Below are positions 10,948 to 23,057 of a DNA stretch of 64,000 nt, in pieces (the first letter of the stretch is position 1; every line of letters begins with the position of its first letter). A program made the position numbers and the translations under genes. The DNA is from Dryas octopetala. Lineage: Eukaryota; Streptophyta; Magnoliopsida; Rosales; Rosaceae. Location: NCBI GenBank assembly GCA_963921425.1, contig OY992834.1:2294001-2358000 (forward strand), given 5' to 3'. The notes beneath the pieces were generated by a model, which saw nothing but the letters and a program-made list of their open reading frames with translations, did not search any database and was not told the DNA's origin.

Positions 10948-11605
10948 CTAATTAATTAATTAGAATAAACAAATAACATTAGAATGCAAGGACCACAAAT
11001 TAATTAAGAAAGAATAAAATATTAGTTGTACTCGATCGGTTCATTAAGATATATCATGTTTCCATAGTGTCAGCACATGATCATCCCCAGGCTATTGGTG
11101 AGTCGTACGTACGGTACTTACTGTGTCCTGTTATGTAGGTAATTAACTGTTTTTGTGTGTACTTGTGTACTAGGAAGTCTAGGATTTGGGACAGCCAGTG
11201 CTGTTGGTGCCCTAGCTAGCTTTTTACTTTTTTGCTTTGCTGATTGGTGTTTGGGATACGATTCACTTAGCTTCACAGCTACGTGTCCAATTCTTCATTC
11301 TCAATTATGTTATGGGTCCCCCCTACCACCCATTGTCCTCGTTATTATTGTTATGTAATAAGTGATTTCAATGGTTAAACACTTCCACATCAATAATCAC
11401 TACATGATAGTGTGATATATGTATATATATAGCATTAGAAATTTAGAAGTGATGACCGATGAGCAAAATTATTCTCATCTCAAATTAAATTGAAATAAAA
11501 TAAAATAATTCTTCTCAATAGTTAGTTGGTCCCACTTGACAGCAACTTATTGAGACCACTTTTAGCTTTGGGCCTTATAGAGCAAAAGATCAACTTTTGA
11601 AGATT
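10948..11605. other. 3' flank of the BFT-like gene
   Basis: AT-rich sequence holding the BFT-like 3' UTR. No further gene seen. Confidence 0.4.
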
Positions 11606-11976
11606 GAAGAATACTATCTACTTTTTTCACCCATTTTTTACTTTGTTACTTTCATTCTATAGTGAAAATTAATTATCGAAACCGTCCATTTTTTATATCT
11701 AATTATGAATATTATCTCTATAAAAATCAATTAAATCAAAAATCGTTTGATTATATAACTGTGATCAAATAAATAGATGGTTTTAATAACAATTTTATTT
11801 ACCGTTTGTTTATTTGATAATGATTACATAACCAAACGATTTTCAATTTCGTTAATTTTTTACAGAAATATCTTTAAAAAATTCTTTAAAAAATGAACGA
11901 TTTTAATCATAAAAATACACTATGAAATAAAAATAATAAAAGATAAGATCGGTGGAGAATGTGGATAGCATTCTCC
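11606..11976. mobile_element. Foldback MITE
   Basis: The two halves are complementary. The left end reads GAAGAATACTATCTAC and the right end, reversed, GGAGAATGCTATCCAC. Further in, a run ending ATCGTTTGATTATATAA matches the complement of the right half near 11800-11860. There is no coding sequence. The target-site duplication is unclear, so the ends are approximate. Confidence 0.6.
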
Positions 11977-12229
11977 TATATTACTCTTTCAAAAGTGATA
12001 ATGTTATTAAATCTAAAGACTATTCTTTCAGATTCACACATCCAAAGAAAAATACAAAATAAGGAGGAAAAGTTTTTTATTTTATTTTTACACTGCATTT
12101 TTAACATTTTTAACGGGTACTTTAGTATCCCATATGAAATCAAGAAGCTTATTATAACCAAGTAACAAGAAGCAATTAAATTATTGTCATGCCAATCCTG
12201 TCAACCTGTCATAGTACCCAAAAATAGAA

Positions 12230-12392
12230 CTGGATCCCCTGCCTTGCTTCTCTGCAAAGCTGGTACCATACTCAAATCTGAGCCCTTGAAGACAATTTCT
12301 CTTTCCCGACTCTTTCTCTCTCTACTTTGTCTTCAAAAGCTTAGATTTGAACATGATACCAGCCTTGCAGAGAAGCAAAGCAAAGGATCCAG
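12230..12392 (+). ncRNA. Candidate MIRNA or hairpin small-RNA locus
   Basis: The arms 12230-12295 and 12327-12392 are both 66 bases and pair without any bulge, leaving a 31-base pyrimidine-rich loop. Fifty-six of 66 positions are Watson-Crick pairs and one more is a G-U pair. All ten differences between the arms are transitions. The longest perfect blocks include TTGCTTCTCTGCAA and TCAAATCT. It lies between genes, which suits a plant MIRNA. I do not recognise a conserved miRNA in it, so it would be lineage-specific or a MITE relic. The strand is arbitrary. Confidence 0.6.
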
Positions 12393-12981
12393 GTCCTCCT
12401 AAAATATAGGAAAGAAAATGCTGGGACACAATCATAGCAGCACTAGTAATGCTGCACTAGTCTATGTCGATGTAAATTCGTCTGGGATCTTGAATTGGTA
12501 TGGACCAACAGCCAAACAACCAATTGTCTTTCTTATACCAGGAATATTATTTTCCACCTTATTACATACATTAAATCACTATAAACATATTTTATCACCA
12601 CTTACAAAATCTCATATTTTCAACTCACAAGCAAACCAAACCCACTCCGGCGAACTTAAATAGGTAAAAATAGAGTGAAAATAAATTTTTCTTTCTTTGT
12701 TCACATTCAATTACAACCAATGTTTCCCAACATACAAATTTTACAGCCGCCGTAAATACCATAGGAGCAATATCAAAAGGAGGTAGCAGCCCAACAGGAT
12801 GTGATGCCAGACCCAAATCCACCGTGTAGCCAGCCGAACAAAAACCGGAAGCAAACACGGATTTGCATAATTTGTGCCAAAGGGATCAAACATACATTAT
12901 CTGACAGCATTAACAATGCTGTGAATAAAAAAAAAATCCTTTTGACAGCCACATCAGAAGGTACCAATATCACCAAACTGG
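12393..12981. other. 3' flank of the XBAT-like gene
   Basis: Holds the 3' UTR of the minus-strand E3 ligase gene, probably from about 12650 onward. No separate gene seen. Confidence 0.4.
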
Positions 12982-15900
12982 TTAAGTATTTATTTCCGCA
13001 TTGCACTGATGCTCCCTGCTGCAGCTTCTTCTGCTCCAAAACATGCTTGAACAACTTGTTTTTTCAAGTCTCAGCCCTTCCATTTTATCCTGGTCTGTTG
13101 ATGCAGGTTGTGAACGACGAGCTAATTCATCTTGGCTTTCCTCCCCCCGGGATTCAAATGGTGGGCATGGACCATCATTGCACGTGCACAAAGGCATGGT
13201 GACAGAAGGAAATGGGCTACAGGTGACTGGGCAGAGTAGCTCCGAAGAAACTGAAGCCACCCGATTCTTCCGGATCTCTGGTGCACAAGCTGGAGATTCA
13301 CGGTATGGGTCACGAGGGTGAAGCATGCATGGGGTACAAAGGCCGAGCGACATGTGTGGTTTATTTTCCTTCGTTGGGGAACCAGGCAATTTGACAAAGG
13401 AGATGATTCCATGCCTACAAAAAGGGCATGGAATGGACCCAGGTGGCCCCACCATTTCCGAAGGGATGTTGCTTGTTGAGCAAAGATAGAGTGCACATCT
13501 TACACAAAGCTCATGCCTACATCCTGAAAGTACAAGTAAATAGAGGATGAGCATAATCTAGTAAATATGGTAACATAAGTTCTATAATCTGGACACTTAG
13601 TGCAAGTGGTATAACAATGGTTTAAACTGTGATAATGGAACAATTCTGTAGTAAGTTTACAAGTCTCAAATATTAATCCAAGAGACATGCTGTATTTATA
13701 TGAAGTGTCATTAACAGGTATTGCAGTGTACACCATTCTTCCAACCACTTCCCAAACTGTGATAATGGAACAATTTAGTAGTAAGTTTACAAGTCTCGAA
13801 AATTAATCGAAGAGATGTGCTGTATTTATATGATGAAGTGTCATTAACAGGTATTGCAATGTACATTATTCTTCCAACCACTCCCCCCTCCCCTCCCCCC
13901 CCAAAAGCATCTATTAAGAAATAAAAGACTTGAAGAATTGTGTGTAAATTTAAAATATATCAAGCTCATCTGGTAAGCAATCTATCACCACAAAAATACG
14001 TACTCACATATACACAACTTTCTCCTTAAGAGTTAGCATTTATTGTTTTCAAGATATGCCTTGAATACCTACTTTTATGCCTAAATTTATAGAAATTATT
14101 AGGTTGCCAGTATTTAAGATTCCTTCGTTCTTGAGAGGTCAAGAAATTGTTTTTTTCCTCTTATCCATTGGTAGAATGAAGTGGCCAGCCAACTATAATT
14201 TCATTGATTACCCTCTTAAAAAAACAGAGACAATTGGATATTTAGACAGTATTAGAAAGAAATACACACCTCCAATGTGGATCTATATTCTATATCAGAA
14301 TTTATTATAATAGTAACTGCAGAGGGCTTTCACTTCAGACAAATGTATTGAATGCAAGTCCTCATAACACCACTAAGACTCTCATTAAAGGATTATTAGC
14401 TAAGCGTCTACAAAAGCTATAAGACTAGCTAATAATCTGAGTATTCAGCTATACTATGGCAAAAGGTATGTGGGAAAGTATCAGGAAAACATAGAAAACA
14501 TAACAAAGACATGTAAAGAACCACATAAGAAAAGCATAGATGGCACAAACCTTCTGCAGCTACAGAACATGCTCTTTCCAGGCAGACAGCACAAATATCA
14601 GTGTCGTCAGACGAGGTTGTCACAGACTTAAATCCACACTCTCTGCAGTACAATCCAAGGACTTGAGTCTATATGGCGAAATTAATATACTTGAGAAATT
14701 TGATACAATTCGCATCAATGAGCTTCCTTAGTTGAAAAGTTACCTTGCTACGTTCAGTATGCTCATGAGAGGCAAGGATAGGTAATTAGAAAGAGAGAAT
14801 GCCGGTATTATTGAGTCAGAATTGGTTGCTAGCAGTGGTTCAAGCCAGTGGCGCCCCCACATTCTGGCAACATCAACAGGAAGCCACCTGAAAGAGTATT
14901 ATTCACATTAGTCATGTCAATGGTAACTGAATAAGAATTGTGAATATCAGAAGACCCACACGGCCATACCCATTGCAATTTAAAGTTGTCTTACTGGCAC
15001 CTCTTGCAAGGAGGATCTGCAGAAATATGGAAACCATCCTTTTAAATTCAAGAGAGAGAAAATATTTTGTTTAGAAGCCATCATAACTTATATAATTCTT
15101 GCCTGACAGCATTTTAAGTTACCCCCACAAGCAGCATAGTGCAATGGAGAACTTCCAGCTCCTACAAGAATAAACTTACTTCAGTTTGAAGCAGGGTCAG
15201 AAAGTAGCATTCCATCAGCTAATTTACTAGTAATAAACAGCAATCAAACCTATCAAATCCATGGATGTTCCATAATGAAATGTCACAGCCGACACATTTG
15301 CATGAAGATCAAGTAGGAGCTGTACACAATCAAAATACCCATTCAAAGCAGCCATATGAAGAGCAGTGATACCACAATCTGCTGACTTGTTTACAAACTT
15401 GGACAGAGCACTGCACTGGAATGGAATGAATAAATAGCAAGAAAGAGATGCATATATCAAATGACTTTGTAGAATCTAGAGTCATGAAAGGTCCGAAATT
15501 GTAAACATAACCTATTGGATAATGGTTTGTTTGAAAACTAAATAATATATAAATATCTAGTGAAAATCCCTTCAGCAAGAATTTACATGCACTAAATTTG
15601 ATTTGCATCTATTTACTTAGTATACAGAATATTTCATGCCGACAAGGAATGTAGTGATTTACCGATTCAAATCCCTAAAAATAAAAATTAATCCCATTTC
15701 ATTACCCTTTTTCCATTTGTGTTCCAATCTTGGTAGAATTTACATGTCTGATGAATCTGCTTAACAAACAAAAGTAGAAAACAGAAGCTACCCACGTACC
15801 TTTGCTCTTTTTTGCTTGTGGCATTTGCGCCATCACTTGTGTAGCTATCTATCTGAGTACTAAGAGATTCATAAGGAGCACTTGGAACAAAGTCAGCCAC

Positions 15901-17074
15901 GACAAGTCTTATACATCTTACATGCCCATTTACAGCAGCAAAATGAAGAGCTGTCCTGCCAGTAAGATAGTCTGCTCTTGTAACCTATTATCAAGAAGAA
16001 AATATGATTAAAAATGATACTGAATCAATTTTTTTTTTCTTGGTGGAAAAAGGACTAGAAGATATCAAAACATAATTGCTATATCTGGCTTCACTAGGAA
16101 AGATTCATGAACCAAATATTAAAGTCAAGTTAAAAGGCTCTGCAGCTTTACAATGCCCATCTGGACAAGGTTTAAATTGCATAAGTAAAATAGCAAAACA
16201 AAAGAACTAAAGTTAGTGACTCACATTGCATTTGAAGAGGAGGAGGGTTTGCACAACTTCCCAATGTCCATATCGACATGCTTGCATCAATGCTGTCTTT
16301 AAACACAGAAATCAAATAACATACTCAACATTTAGTTTCAAACTCAGAACCACAATTGTGTTCCAGATAAAGGAAAGATTGCATCTGTGTTCTGTTTTTC
16401 AATGCTTGTTTTGTTGAAACGAAAGAAAAAGGTTATACCCACAAAGTTTGAAAATCTATCTAATTAGAATGGAATCCTTTTTTGACCTTGTCAGATTTAA
16501 AAATGAAACTAATTCAAGCCCATCATGAGCTTCCATTTTCAGTTCCAGGGTCCCAATTTATACAATAAACCAACCACGAATCTTTCTAATCAAATCAATA
16601 CCCATATCCCAAAATTGACCCGAATGGAGATTCAAACACACAAATTTAAAATCTATAGGATCAACAAAACAGAACTTAGATGAGACAAGCAACATCTGTC
16701 ATACCTGCCCACAGTAATTCCTGGAATTAACATCAGCTCCATTTTCGAGCAACAAAGAAACAATCTAGAACCAACCCAAAAAAGAAAAGCAAATCTAAAA
16801 ATCAGATAGCGGATAAAAAACGATCATCAGCAGCTAGAATAAATGAAGAAAAAAAGAAACCCAGAAAAATAAAGGTTAAAAGGAAAAGGGCAAGGACCTC
16901 GTTATGGCCTTTAGCGGCGGCGAAATGGAGAGGGGAGTTGAGGCCGCCAAAGGTGGAGTATTTGGCAAGGAAAGGATTGCAATCCAAAAGCATCCTTGCC
17001 TCTATTACATCTCCATCTCTGGCGGCCGATACCAGTCTTTCTCCGGAGGCAGAGCACCCAAATGAATTGCCCAT
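12982..17074 (-). CDS. Ankyrin-repeat RING E3 ubiquitin ligase, XBAT32/33 type
   Basis: A predicted E3 ubiquitin ligase. Arabidopsis XBAT32 acts in lateral root and ethylene control; the exact orthologue here is not certain. Ten exons in coding order: 17074-16898, 16764-16705, 16296-16225, 15984-15800, 15410-15250, 15161-15103, 15016-14970, 14887-14744, 14642-14551, 13523-12982. They sum to 1539 bp, or 512 residues, the family's usual length. The N-terminus [22 protein letters not shown] is typical. Ankyrin repeats run to about residue 260, with [47 protein letters not shown] and [10 protein letters not shown]. The C3HC4 RING finger has C319, C322, C334, H336, C339, C342, C365 and C368. The C-terminus [15 protein letters not shown] is a family signature. 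The intron after exon 6 starts with GC (CAG|GCAAG) instead of GT. Confidence 0.93.
13628..13883. repeat. Tandem duplication in an XBAT intron
   Basis: Two adjacent copies of about 125 bp, near 13628-13751 and 13758-13883, both run from GTGATAATGGAACAATT to ATTCTTCCAACCACT. They differ by scattered substitutions and a three-base indel. They sit inside the intron before the last coding exon. Confidence 0.85.
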
Positions 17075-17082
17075 TTCCCTCT

Positions 17083-17112
17083 CTGTCTCTCTCTGTCTCT
17101 CTCTCTCTCTCT
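17083..17112. repeat. CT/GA microsatellite in the XBAT 5' leader
   Basis: An interrupted (CT)n tract just upstream of the ATG at 17074. It reads as (GA)n on the gene's strand and is probably within the 5' UTR. Confidence 0.8.
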
Positions 17113-17727
17113 ATATGTGAAATGTGAAAATGGGAAAGGATAATTTAGGTCAACCGTCGTGGAAGATGACTCAAAAAATCAACAATGGGATGGAAAAATG
17201 GAGGATTTTAGATTTGGGTTTCGTGAAACTAGAGCTTCCAAATGGATGATGACGTGGCAGCTCTCTTTCCTCCGTGAGATGGATGGGTTTGACTTTGTGT
17301 ACGACTCACTGTCTTTGGAAATTGGAGGGGGTGCCGTGCCACCGTGTTTTGCTTCTGCTTTCGCTTCTTGCTATGGTTTTCAGGGTGGAGATAGAGGAAA
17401 GCTCATTTTTTCTCAACTCAAATTATATTCATACAAAATGTTTTGCTTGTTGCACACTTGCACCATTATAATTTGTATAAATATTATTTTTACCTCTATT
17501 CCTTCATTTTTTTAATAACATATGTGAGTTTTATGTGTAGAATTATATTATTATTTGCTAAAAAAAAAACAACCACCACTTACTATCAAATTATTATTTT
17601 GAATCTAAAACTAAAAGTAAGAATATTTGAATTTAAAATTTTTCAAGCATTATGGAGATAAATATTAGTTGGTTAATTCACTTACCACCAAATTATTATA
17701 TATATATCCTCTTGACATTTTTCATAA
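17113..17727. other. Upstream region of the XBAT-like gene
   Basis: Likely promoter of the minus-strand E3 ligase gene, becoming AT-rich towards the MITE cluster. No gene seen. Confidence 0.4.
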
Positions 17728-17736
17728 TTTATTGTT

Positions 17737-18389
17737 GAGCAAATTACAATTTAGTACCTCAACTTTACATGTTGTTTCAACTTAATACCCCAACTTTGAA
17801 AACTTGCAAAAAAGTACCTCAACTTTCATTTTGTGTCAAAATAGTACCTCCGTTAGTTTTTCTGTCAAAGTGGCAGGGGTATTTTCGTCTTTTCTTTAAA
17901 TTTTAAAAATAATAATTTTTTTTAATAAAAAAATTTCTTAAAATAAAAAAAAATTCATAAAATTAAAAAAATTTCATAAAATTAAAAAAAATTTATATAA
18001 AAATTTCATAAAATTTTTTTTAAATTTTATGAAATGTTTTCGTAAAATTAAATTTAAAAAATAATATTTTTTTAATAAAAAAATTTCTTAAAATTTCATA
18101 AAATTTTATGAATTTTTTTTTTATTTTAAGAAATTTTTTTATTAAAAAAAATTATTATTTTAAAAATTTAAGGAAAAGACGAAAATACCCCTACCACTTT
18201 GACAGAAAAACTAACGGAGGTACTATTTTGACACAAAATGAAAATTGAGGTACTTTTTTGCAAGTTTTCAAAGTTGGGGTACTAAGTTGATACAAAATGA
18301 AAGTTGAGGTACTTTTTTGCAAGTTTTCAAAGTTAAGGTACTAAGTTGAAACAACATGTAAAGTTGAGGTACTAAATTGTAATTTACTT
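17737..18389. mobile_element. Long-TIR MITE with 9-bp target-site duplication, Mutator-like
   Basis: A 653-bp foldback element whose arms pair over about 200 bp, with recurring GTACCTCAACTTT and CTAACGGAGGTAC motifs and an AT-only centre. TTTATTGTT is repeated directly at 17728-17736 and 18390-18398, a 9-bp duplication as expected for Mutator-like elements. The right arm has an extra tandem copy of about 60 bp near its end, which the left arm lacks. No coding capacity. Confidence 0.85.
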
Positions 18390-18858
18390 TTTATTGTTTC
18401 TTTCACAAATGAGTTTATTGAACCCACCAACCCCATTACCTTCAAACTATCCCTACTACCAATTAGGATCTAACTTTTTTTTCTATTTACTTGTACCCAA
18501 ATGGAATGGTAGTAGCCCTGCGTAAGTGCCATGACTGCCTTTTATGGCTAAGGCGATTTGTATGTTTATTTAATATTTATTTATTTTCAAATTTTTAAAT
18601 ATGTTCTTCTAAATAATTTCATGGAGGGATAAAATTGTAATTACAATCATCAGATTGGTTGTGACATACTGACATTAAACCCACTATAAGAAGTAAAGAA
18701 ATGTTGAAATAGCATTATAGCAAGTTAATCTTACATGATTAGCAGGTGATAGCATTTGCAAACAGTAACTAAGCTCTATGCCCGAAACTCTCACATTCAG
18801 AGAAGAGCCTTTAGCATTCACTCACCAAACGAAGCAAAAGAGATCCGATGCTCATATC

Positions 18859-19217
18859 TTAAATACAAAAATGGCTCAAAAATTTTATATTAATTTTTAA
18901 TTTAGTCTACTAATTATAAAAATTGTCAATTTGGTATATAAATTTTTTACGTTGTACCAAAGCAGTATAAACGTTAACTTCCATTCAAAAATTAACAGAA
19001 TTGGTCACATAAAAATCTGATGAACGGATTGAAATGCCCTTGAAAATATGGTCATTTGATGTGCACATAACCAGTTTTCGTTAAATTTTTCAATGAAAAT
19101 TAACATTTGTACTGCTTTGGAACAACTTAAAAAGTTCGTAGACCAAATTGACATTTTGTATAATTAATAAACCAAATTAAGATCATTGTAAAGCTTATGG
19201 ACCATTTTTGTATTTAA
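18859..19217. mobile_element. Foldback MITE, second in the cluster
   Basis: The arms are inverted copies of each other. The left begins TTAAATACAAAAATGG and the right, reversed, reads the same for 16 bases, then diverges slowly through CAATTTGG and CCAAAGCAGTA blocks. The arms are about 130 bp. No clear target-site duplication. Confidence 0.78.
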
Positions 19218-19228
19218 CAAAAAAAAAA

Positions 19229-19762
19229 GTTTAAGTTCAATTCAGTACCTCAAGTTTACTTCAAATTTCAATTTAGTACCTCATATTTAAAATCTTGCAA
19301 TGTCATACCTCATCTTTCCAATTTATTGTAATGACATATATTTGTCGGTATGACTGTTAAGAAATATATTAAAAGCTGATGTGGCACTTACATGACACTT
19401 CCACAGTAATAACTAGATGCCACGTTGTTTGATAACATGTCATATTATGCAACGTGACATAAAAATAATTAAAAATCTAAAAACATGACACATTATGCCA
19501 CCTAATTATTTTTAAATTTGTAGATTTTAAATTATTTTTTATGCCACTTGGCATGATGTGTTATGTTGTCAGACTACGTGACATTTAGTCAGTATTGTGC
19601 GAGTGCCACATCAACATTTAATAAATTTCGTAACAGTCATACTGACGGAGATATGACATTGCAATAAATTAAAAAAATGAGATATGACATTATAAAATTT
19701 TAAATATAAAGTATTAAATTAAAATTTAAAGTAAACTTGAGATACTGAACTAAAATTAACCA
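19229..19762. mobile_element. Foldback MITE, third in the cluster
   Basis: The arms of about 240 bp are imperfect inverted copies. Shared blocks include CTCAAGTTTACTT, GACTGTTA and GATGTGGCAC. It begins about 12 bases after the previous element ends, across an A-run. A short A-rich direct repeat may be the target-site duplication but is not diagnostic. No coding sequence. Confidence 0.75.
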
Positions 19763-21638
19763 AAAAAACATTAAGTGGCTAAAGAGATCAAGTGGTCCGT
19801 GGATTACGATAATCATGCGTGCAGGTGCAGAATGCAGAGCACGACCAAAAAGAGAAAGTGGTATGCACATATTGACAACTTGATGTCTTTTTCAGAAACC
19901 GACACGTGGGAGATGCTAAGTGGTCAAAGACTTCCCATGATCAAGTTTCTCTGAATCAAGTAAGATCGTATGGTTGAGGAGCATTGATACAGTAAGTGGG
20001 ATTGCTTTCACGTGAAAAGGGGTGTGAGCAATAGTATGGAAGATTTTTCTCATTGAAGATCTCGGGCTGTACGCAAGGAATTAGGTGAGCTTTAGTGGGT
20101 TTGTGGGCCATGGTTTGGTAACCTAACTCACAAACTCAGTAACCCTATCTTTCACGAAGATTCCTCTTACAAACTCCATTTTCTATGCAAAGTATCTAAG
20201 ATTCTTCTTTGTATTGGGGCGGGCCGAAGCCCAACACGAAACAAAGATTACGTATGGGGATATATCCGATCTTTTTTTATATTTTAACCTTTTGTGCTCA
20301 ACCCTTTCACTAAAATGTTTATATCATTTACACTAGCTTTACAAATATATAAATACAAATGTATCATAAAATATTCAAATTTAATGATTAGTATAGACTC
20401 TTATCGTAACACTTTTTTAAAAAATAATTGGGTTTGCTTTCCTTATGGGACACAAGTAGAGAACAGTTGTTCATCCTAAAATACAAGAAAGTCACATTCG
20501 ATTGCACAAGTTTATAAGAATATTGGCTGGAGACTAGTCATCAGTTCACAAATAATATGTAACACTGATCAATGTCGTCTTCTTCTTTGTTTTTAGTATT
20601 CGTTTCTTTTGTCACCTATAAAAATAAAAAAAATATTAAGTTAATACTTGAATTGGTTTTATAACGGGTTGGTCCAAATTGAAGACAGCGGGTCCAAATG
20701 GGCTTTTTGTTGGATCTATTTAAAGTTTTTAAAGTTTGTCAAACCCACCCCATCAAACTAATTGATATCACAAGGCCTCACTGGTAAAAGTGTTTTCAGT
20801 GTTTCCCATTCATTTATGCGAGTGTCGGTACACTATGGCCATGAGACCATCAAATGATTCCCCATCAACAAATAAGGTTTTTCAAGTGAATAACGGAGAC
20901 ATTCTACAAGTTAATAGCCATACACAAATATAATTTTTTCAGATATTTGATGTGTATTACTGAAAATATACAGCATCATGGTTGAAGCATTTCGAGTCAA
21001 GTTCTGTTCATCAAGCACATTCACCAGAGACTTCATGAGTCATGGACAAAACTAAATCAATGAATATATGGAATAACATACGTTCCAATTGATTATTTCT
21101 CAACATCTGGATCAATGGTATACATCAGAATCCACTGCACTGCAGAGTCTGCAGTCTATTGTTGGTATAATTTTTACAAAACACAAGATTAGACAAGATA
21201 TCAGCGGTGATGATCAAGGATAAGAAGTTGAAATCTGTTCCAATTGCTTAAGTATGAGTTCTTCAAATGGTTTGTTTCAGATTGTTAAGGTAAAAAGGCA
21301 AGGTGGTGACCAGATGGCTACATCAAAAGTTTAACTCACCTGAAACTTCAACTTCAGGATCTCTTCAAGTTGTGAAGAAACCAAAAAAGGCCATCTGGCA
21401 CCAAAACTTGTTCCTTGATCTTCAAGAATCCAATTCCATTAGAGCTGCTTCTCTGCCCATGGATGATAAATTCTGCTCATCAATAATGCTATACGTGATC
21501 ATTGTCCTCCCATTATGTTTCAAAGATACAAACGGTTACATGATGCCATTATTGATTCTCCTACCATCATTCGCATAGCAACTTCCATGACTATGAATTT
21601 ATGATGCTTCCATGTAGGAAACACCAATTTTGTCATAG
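19763..21638. other. Intergenic region 3' of the PORR gene
   Basis: The last few hundred bases should be the 3' UTR of the minus-strand PORR gene. The remainder is AT-rich, without a gene, RNA or repeat I can support. Confidence 0.4.
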
Positions 21639-23057
21639 TCACTCTGTTACATGGACATCCTTTGCATCCATTGTTTCATCACAATCATCATCATCATCAT
21701 CATCACCATCCCTAAAATCAGAGTCATAATTGCCACCCATATCTAATTTCATATTATCCGCTGCATCCCTCTCCTGCCCAACATTACTGCCCCCAAAGTC
21801 TTCAAAAGCATTCTCAACATAGTCTCTTCCCATGTGCCTCATCTCATCATCTCCCCAATCTCTGTGGTAACTAACCAATTCGCTATCTACTTTTGCCTTC
21901 CTTGGGCTTATTAGAACCAACTCAGCCAATTTTCTCCTTGCCAAGTACAAATCATTTGGCTCTATCAACTCACCCTTCCTATAAGCCTCCCTAAGAAACA
22001 CTGTATGAAGCTTCCCATGATTTCCTCTAGTTGAAATATAAAAAATACCCTGATGTTGAAGAAGAAACTCCTTCAACTTCTTGGGCAAATTCATTGCCAT
22101 TCTAAAATGAGCAATCCTCTCCAATGTGATCTTCTTCTCCACCGTCAATGACAACAATTCATGAATCACAGCAATCGCTCTCTTCTCCATTCGCTTCTGA
22201 GCCTCAAGTGACCTCAAGTCATAACCCGTAACATCCTCATACGGAGACCAATAAGGAAGCCGCTGCCATTTCCACACTGCAATCCTATAATATTTCCCTA
22301 TCTTAAAACCAGGCGGAAAATTCACTATGAATGAAAACCTTATATTCTCAGCATCAATTCCTTTTTCCCTATACTCTCTCTCCCGAAGCTTCTCTATAGA
22401 AGCTATTGCTAAGTTTGGGTCTTTCTCAACAACCTCAATGTACTTATTCCTAGTTTCCTTTGCATCAAATAGTCTAAAATACTGAGGGTACTTGATAATT
22501 ACCGAGTATTCGAAATCATCTGGCAGCCCAAATGCAGACCTCGCAATCCGAACGTGCTCGAGGCGAAGCCGGCCGGTATTGGACATCATCAAGAGCTTTC
22601 TAAGGCGGGTCACGGCGTCAGGGATTTGGGCAATGAGAGCCTGCTTTTCCTGCTCAATTTGAAGGTGGGCTTTTCGGGTTAAGCGGCAATAGAGGATTCG
22701 CTGAACTGGGTGCTCGTAAATCTCAAAAACATGAGGGAACTTGAGCACGAAAGCACCGGCTTCGTACTGTTTGAAGCCGAGGCGACGAGCGAGGAGGTCG
22801 AGGCGAGAGACTTGGATGATTTGGTTGGGTTGGAAGAGAATGAGGTCCTGAAACTTGAGGACCTTGCGGGTCTTTTTCTCGACCTCCATGTAGTTGTCGT
22901 AGCCATGGTCGCGGACCCTGTCGAGCTTCTTGGGTATTTTGGTGGACTGGGACATGGGTCTTGTGGAAGTGAGATTGTAGAGGATGAGTGCGATGGGTTT
23001 CAAGGTTTTCGATTTGGGCTTGAAGAGATTGGCTGAATAAGCTAAGAATATGTGCAT
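21639..23057 (-). CDS. PORR-domain organellar RNA-splicing protein (WTF1/RPD1 family)
   Basis: A predicted nucleus-encoded RNA-binding protein. PORR (plant organelle RNA recognition) proteins help splice group II introns in chloroplasts or mitochondria. A single exon of 472 codons starts with a true ATG at 23057. The N-terminus (MHIFLAYSANLFKPKSKTLK) is basic, hydroxylated and almost free of acidic residues, fitting an organelle transit peptide. The PORR domain covers about residues 45-385, with recognisable DLLARRLGF, FVLKFPHVF, LRKLLMMS, FRMAMNLPKKL and IFYISTRG motifs. The C-terminus is a strongly acidic tail with a run of aspartates. Which family member it is (WTF1, WTF9, RPD1 or another) and which organelle it serves I cannot tell. 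Confidence 0.88.
   Translation of the reverse strand: MHIFLAYSANLFKPKSKTLKPIALILYNLTSTRPMSQSTKIPKKLDRVRDHGYDNYMEVEKKTRKVLKFQDLILFQPNQIIQVSRLDLLARRLGFKQYEAGAFVLKFPHVFEIYEHPVQRILYCRLTRKAHLQIEQEKQALIAQIPDAVTRLRKLLMMSNTGRLRLEHVRIARSAFGLPDDFEYSVIIKYPQYFRLFDAKETRNKYIEVVEKDPNLAIASIEKLREREYREKGIDAENIRFSFIVNFPPGFKIGKYYRIAVWKWQRLPYWSPYEDVTGYDLRSLEAQKRMEKRAIAVIHELLSLTVEKKITLERIAHFRMAMNLPKKLKEFLLQHQGIFYISTRGNHGKLHTVFLREAYRKGELIEPNDLYLARRKLAELVLISPRKAKVDSELVSYHRDWGDDEMRHMGRDYVENAFEDFGGSNVGQERDAADNMKLDMGGNYDSDFRDGDDDDDDDCDETMDAKDVHVTE

Noticed and set aside
12261..12270. TGGTACCATA in the hairpin resembling a retrotransposon primer-binding site or miR1511
   Set aside because: The match to either is too short, there are no LTRs, and the hairpin context explains the sequence.
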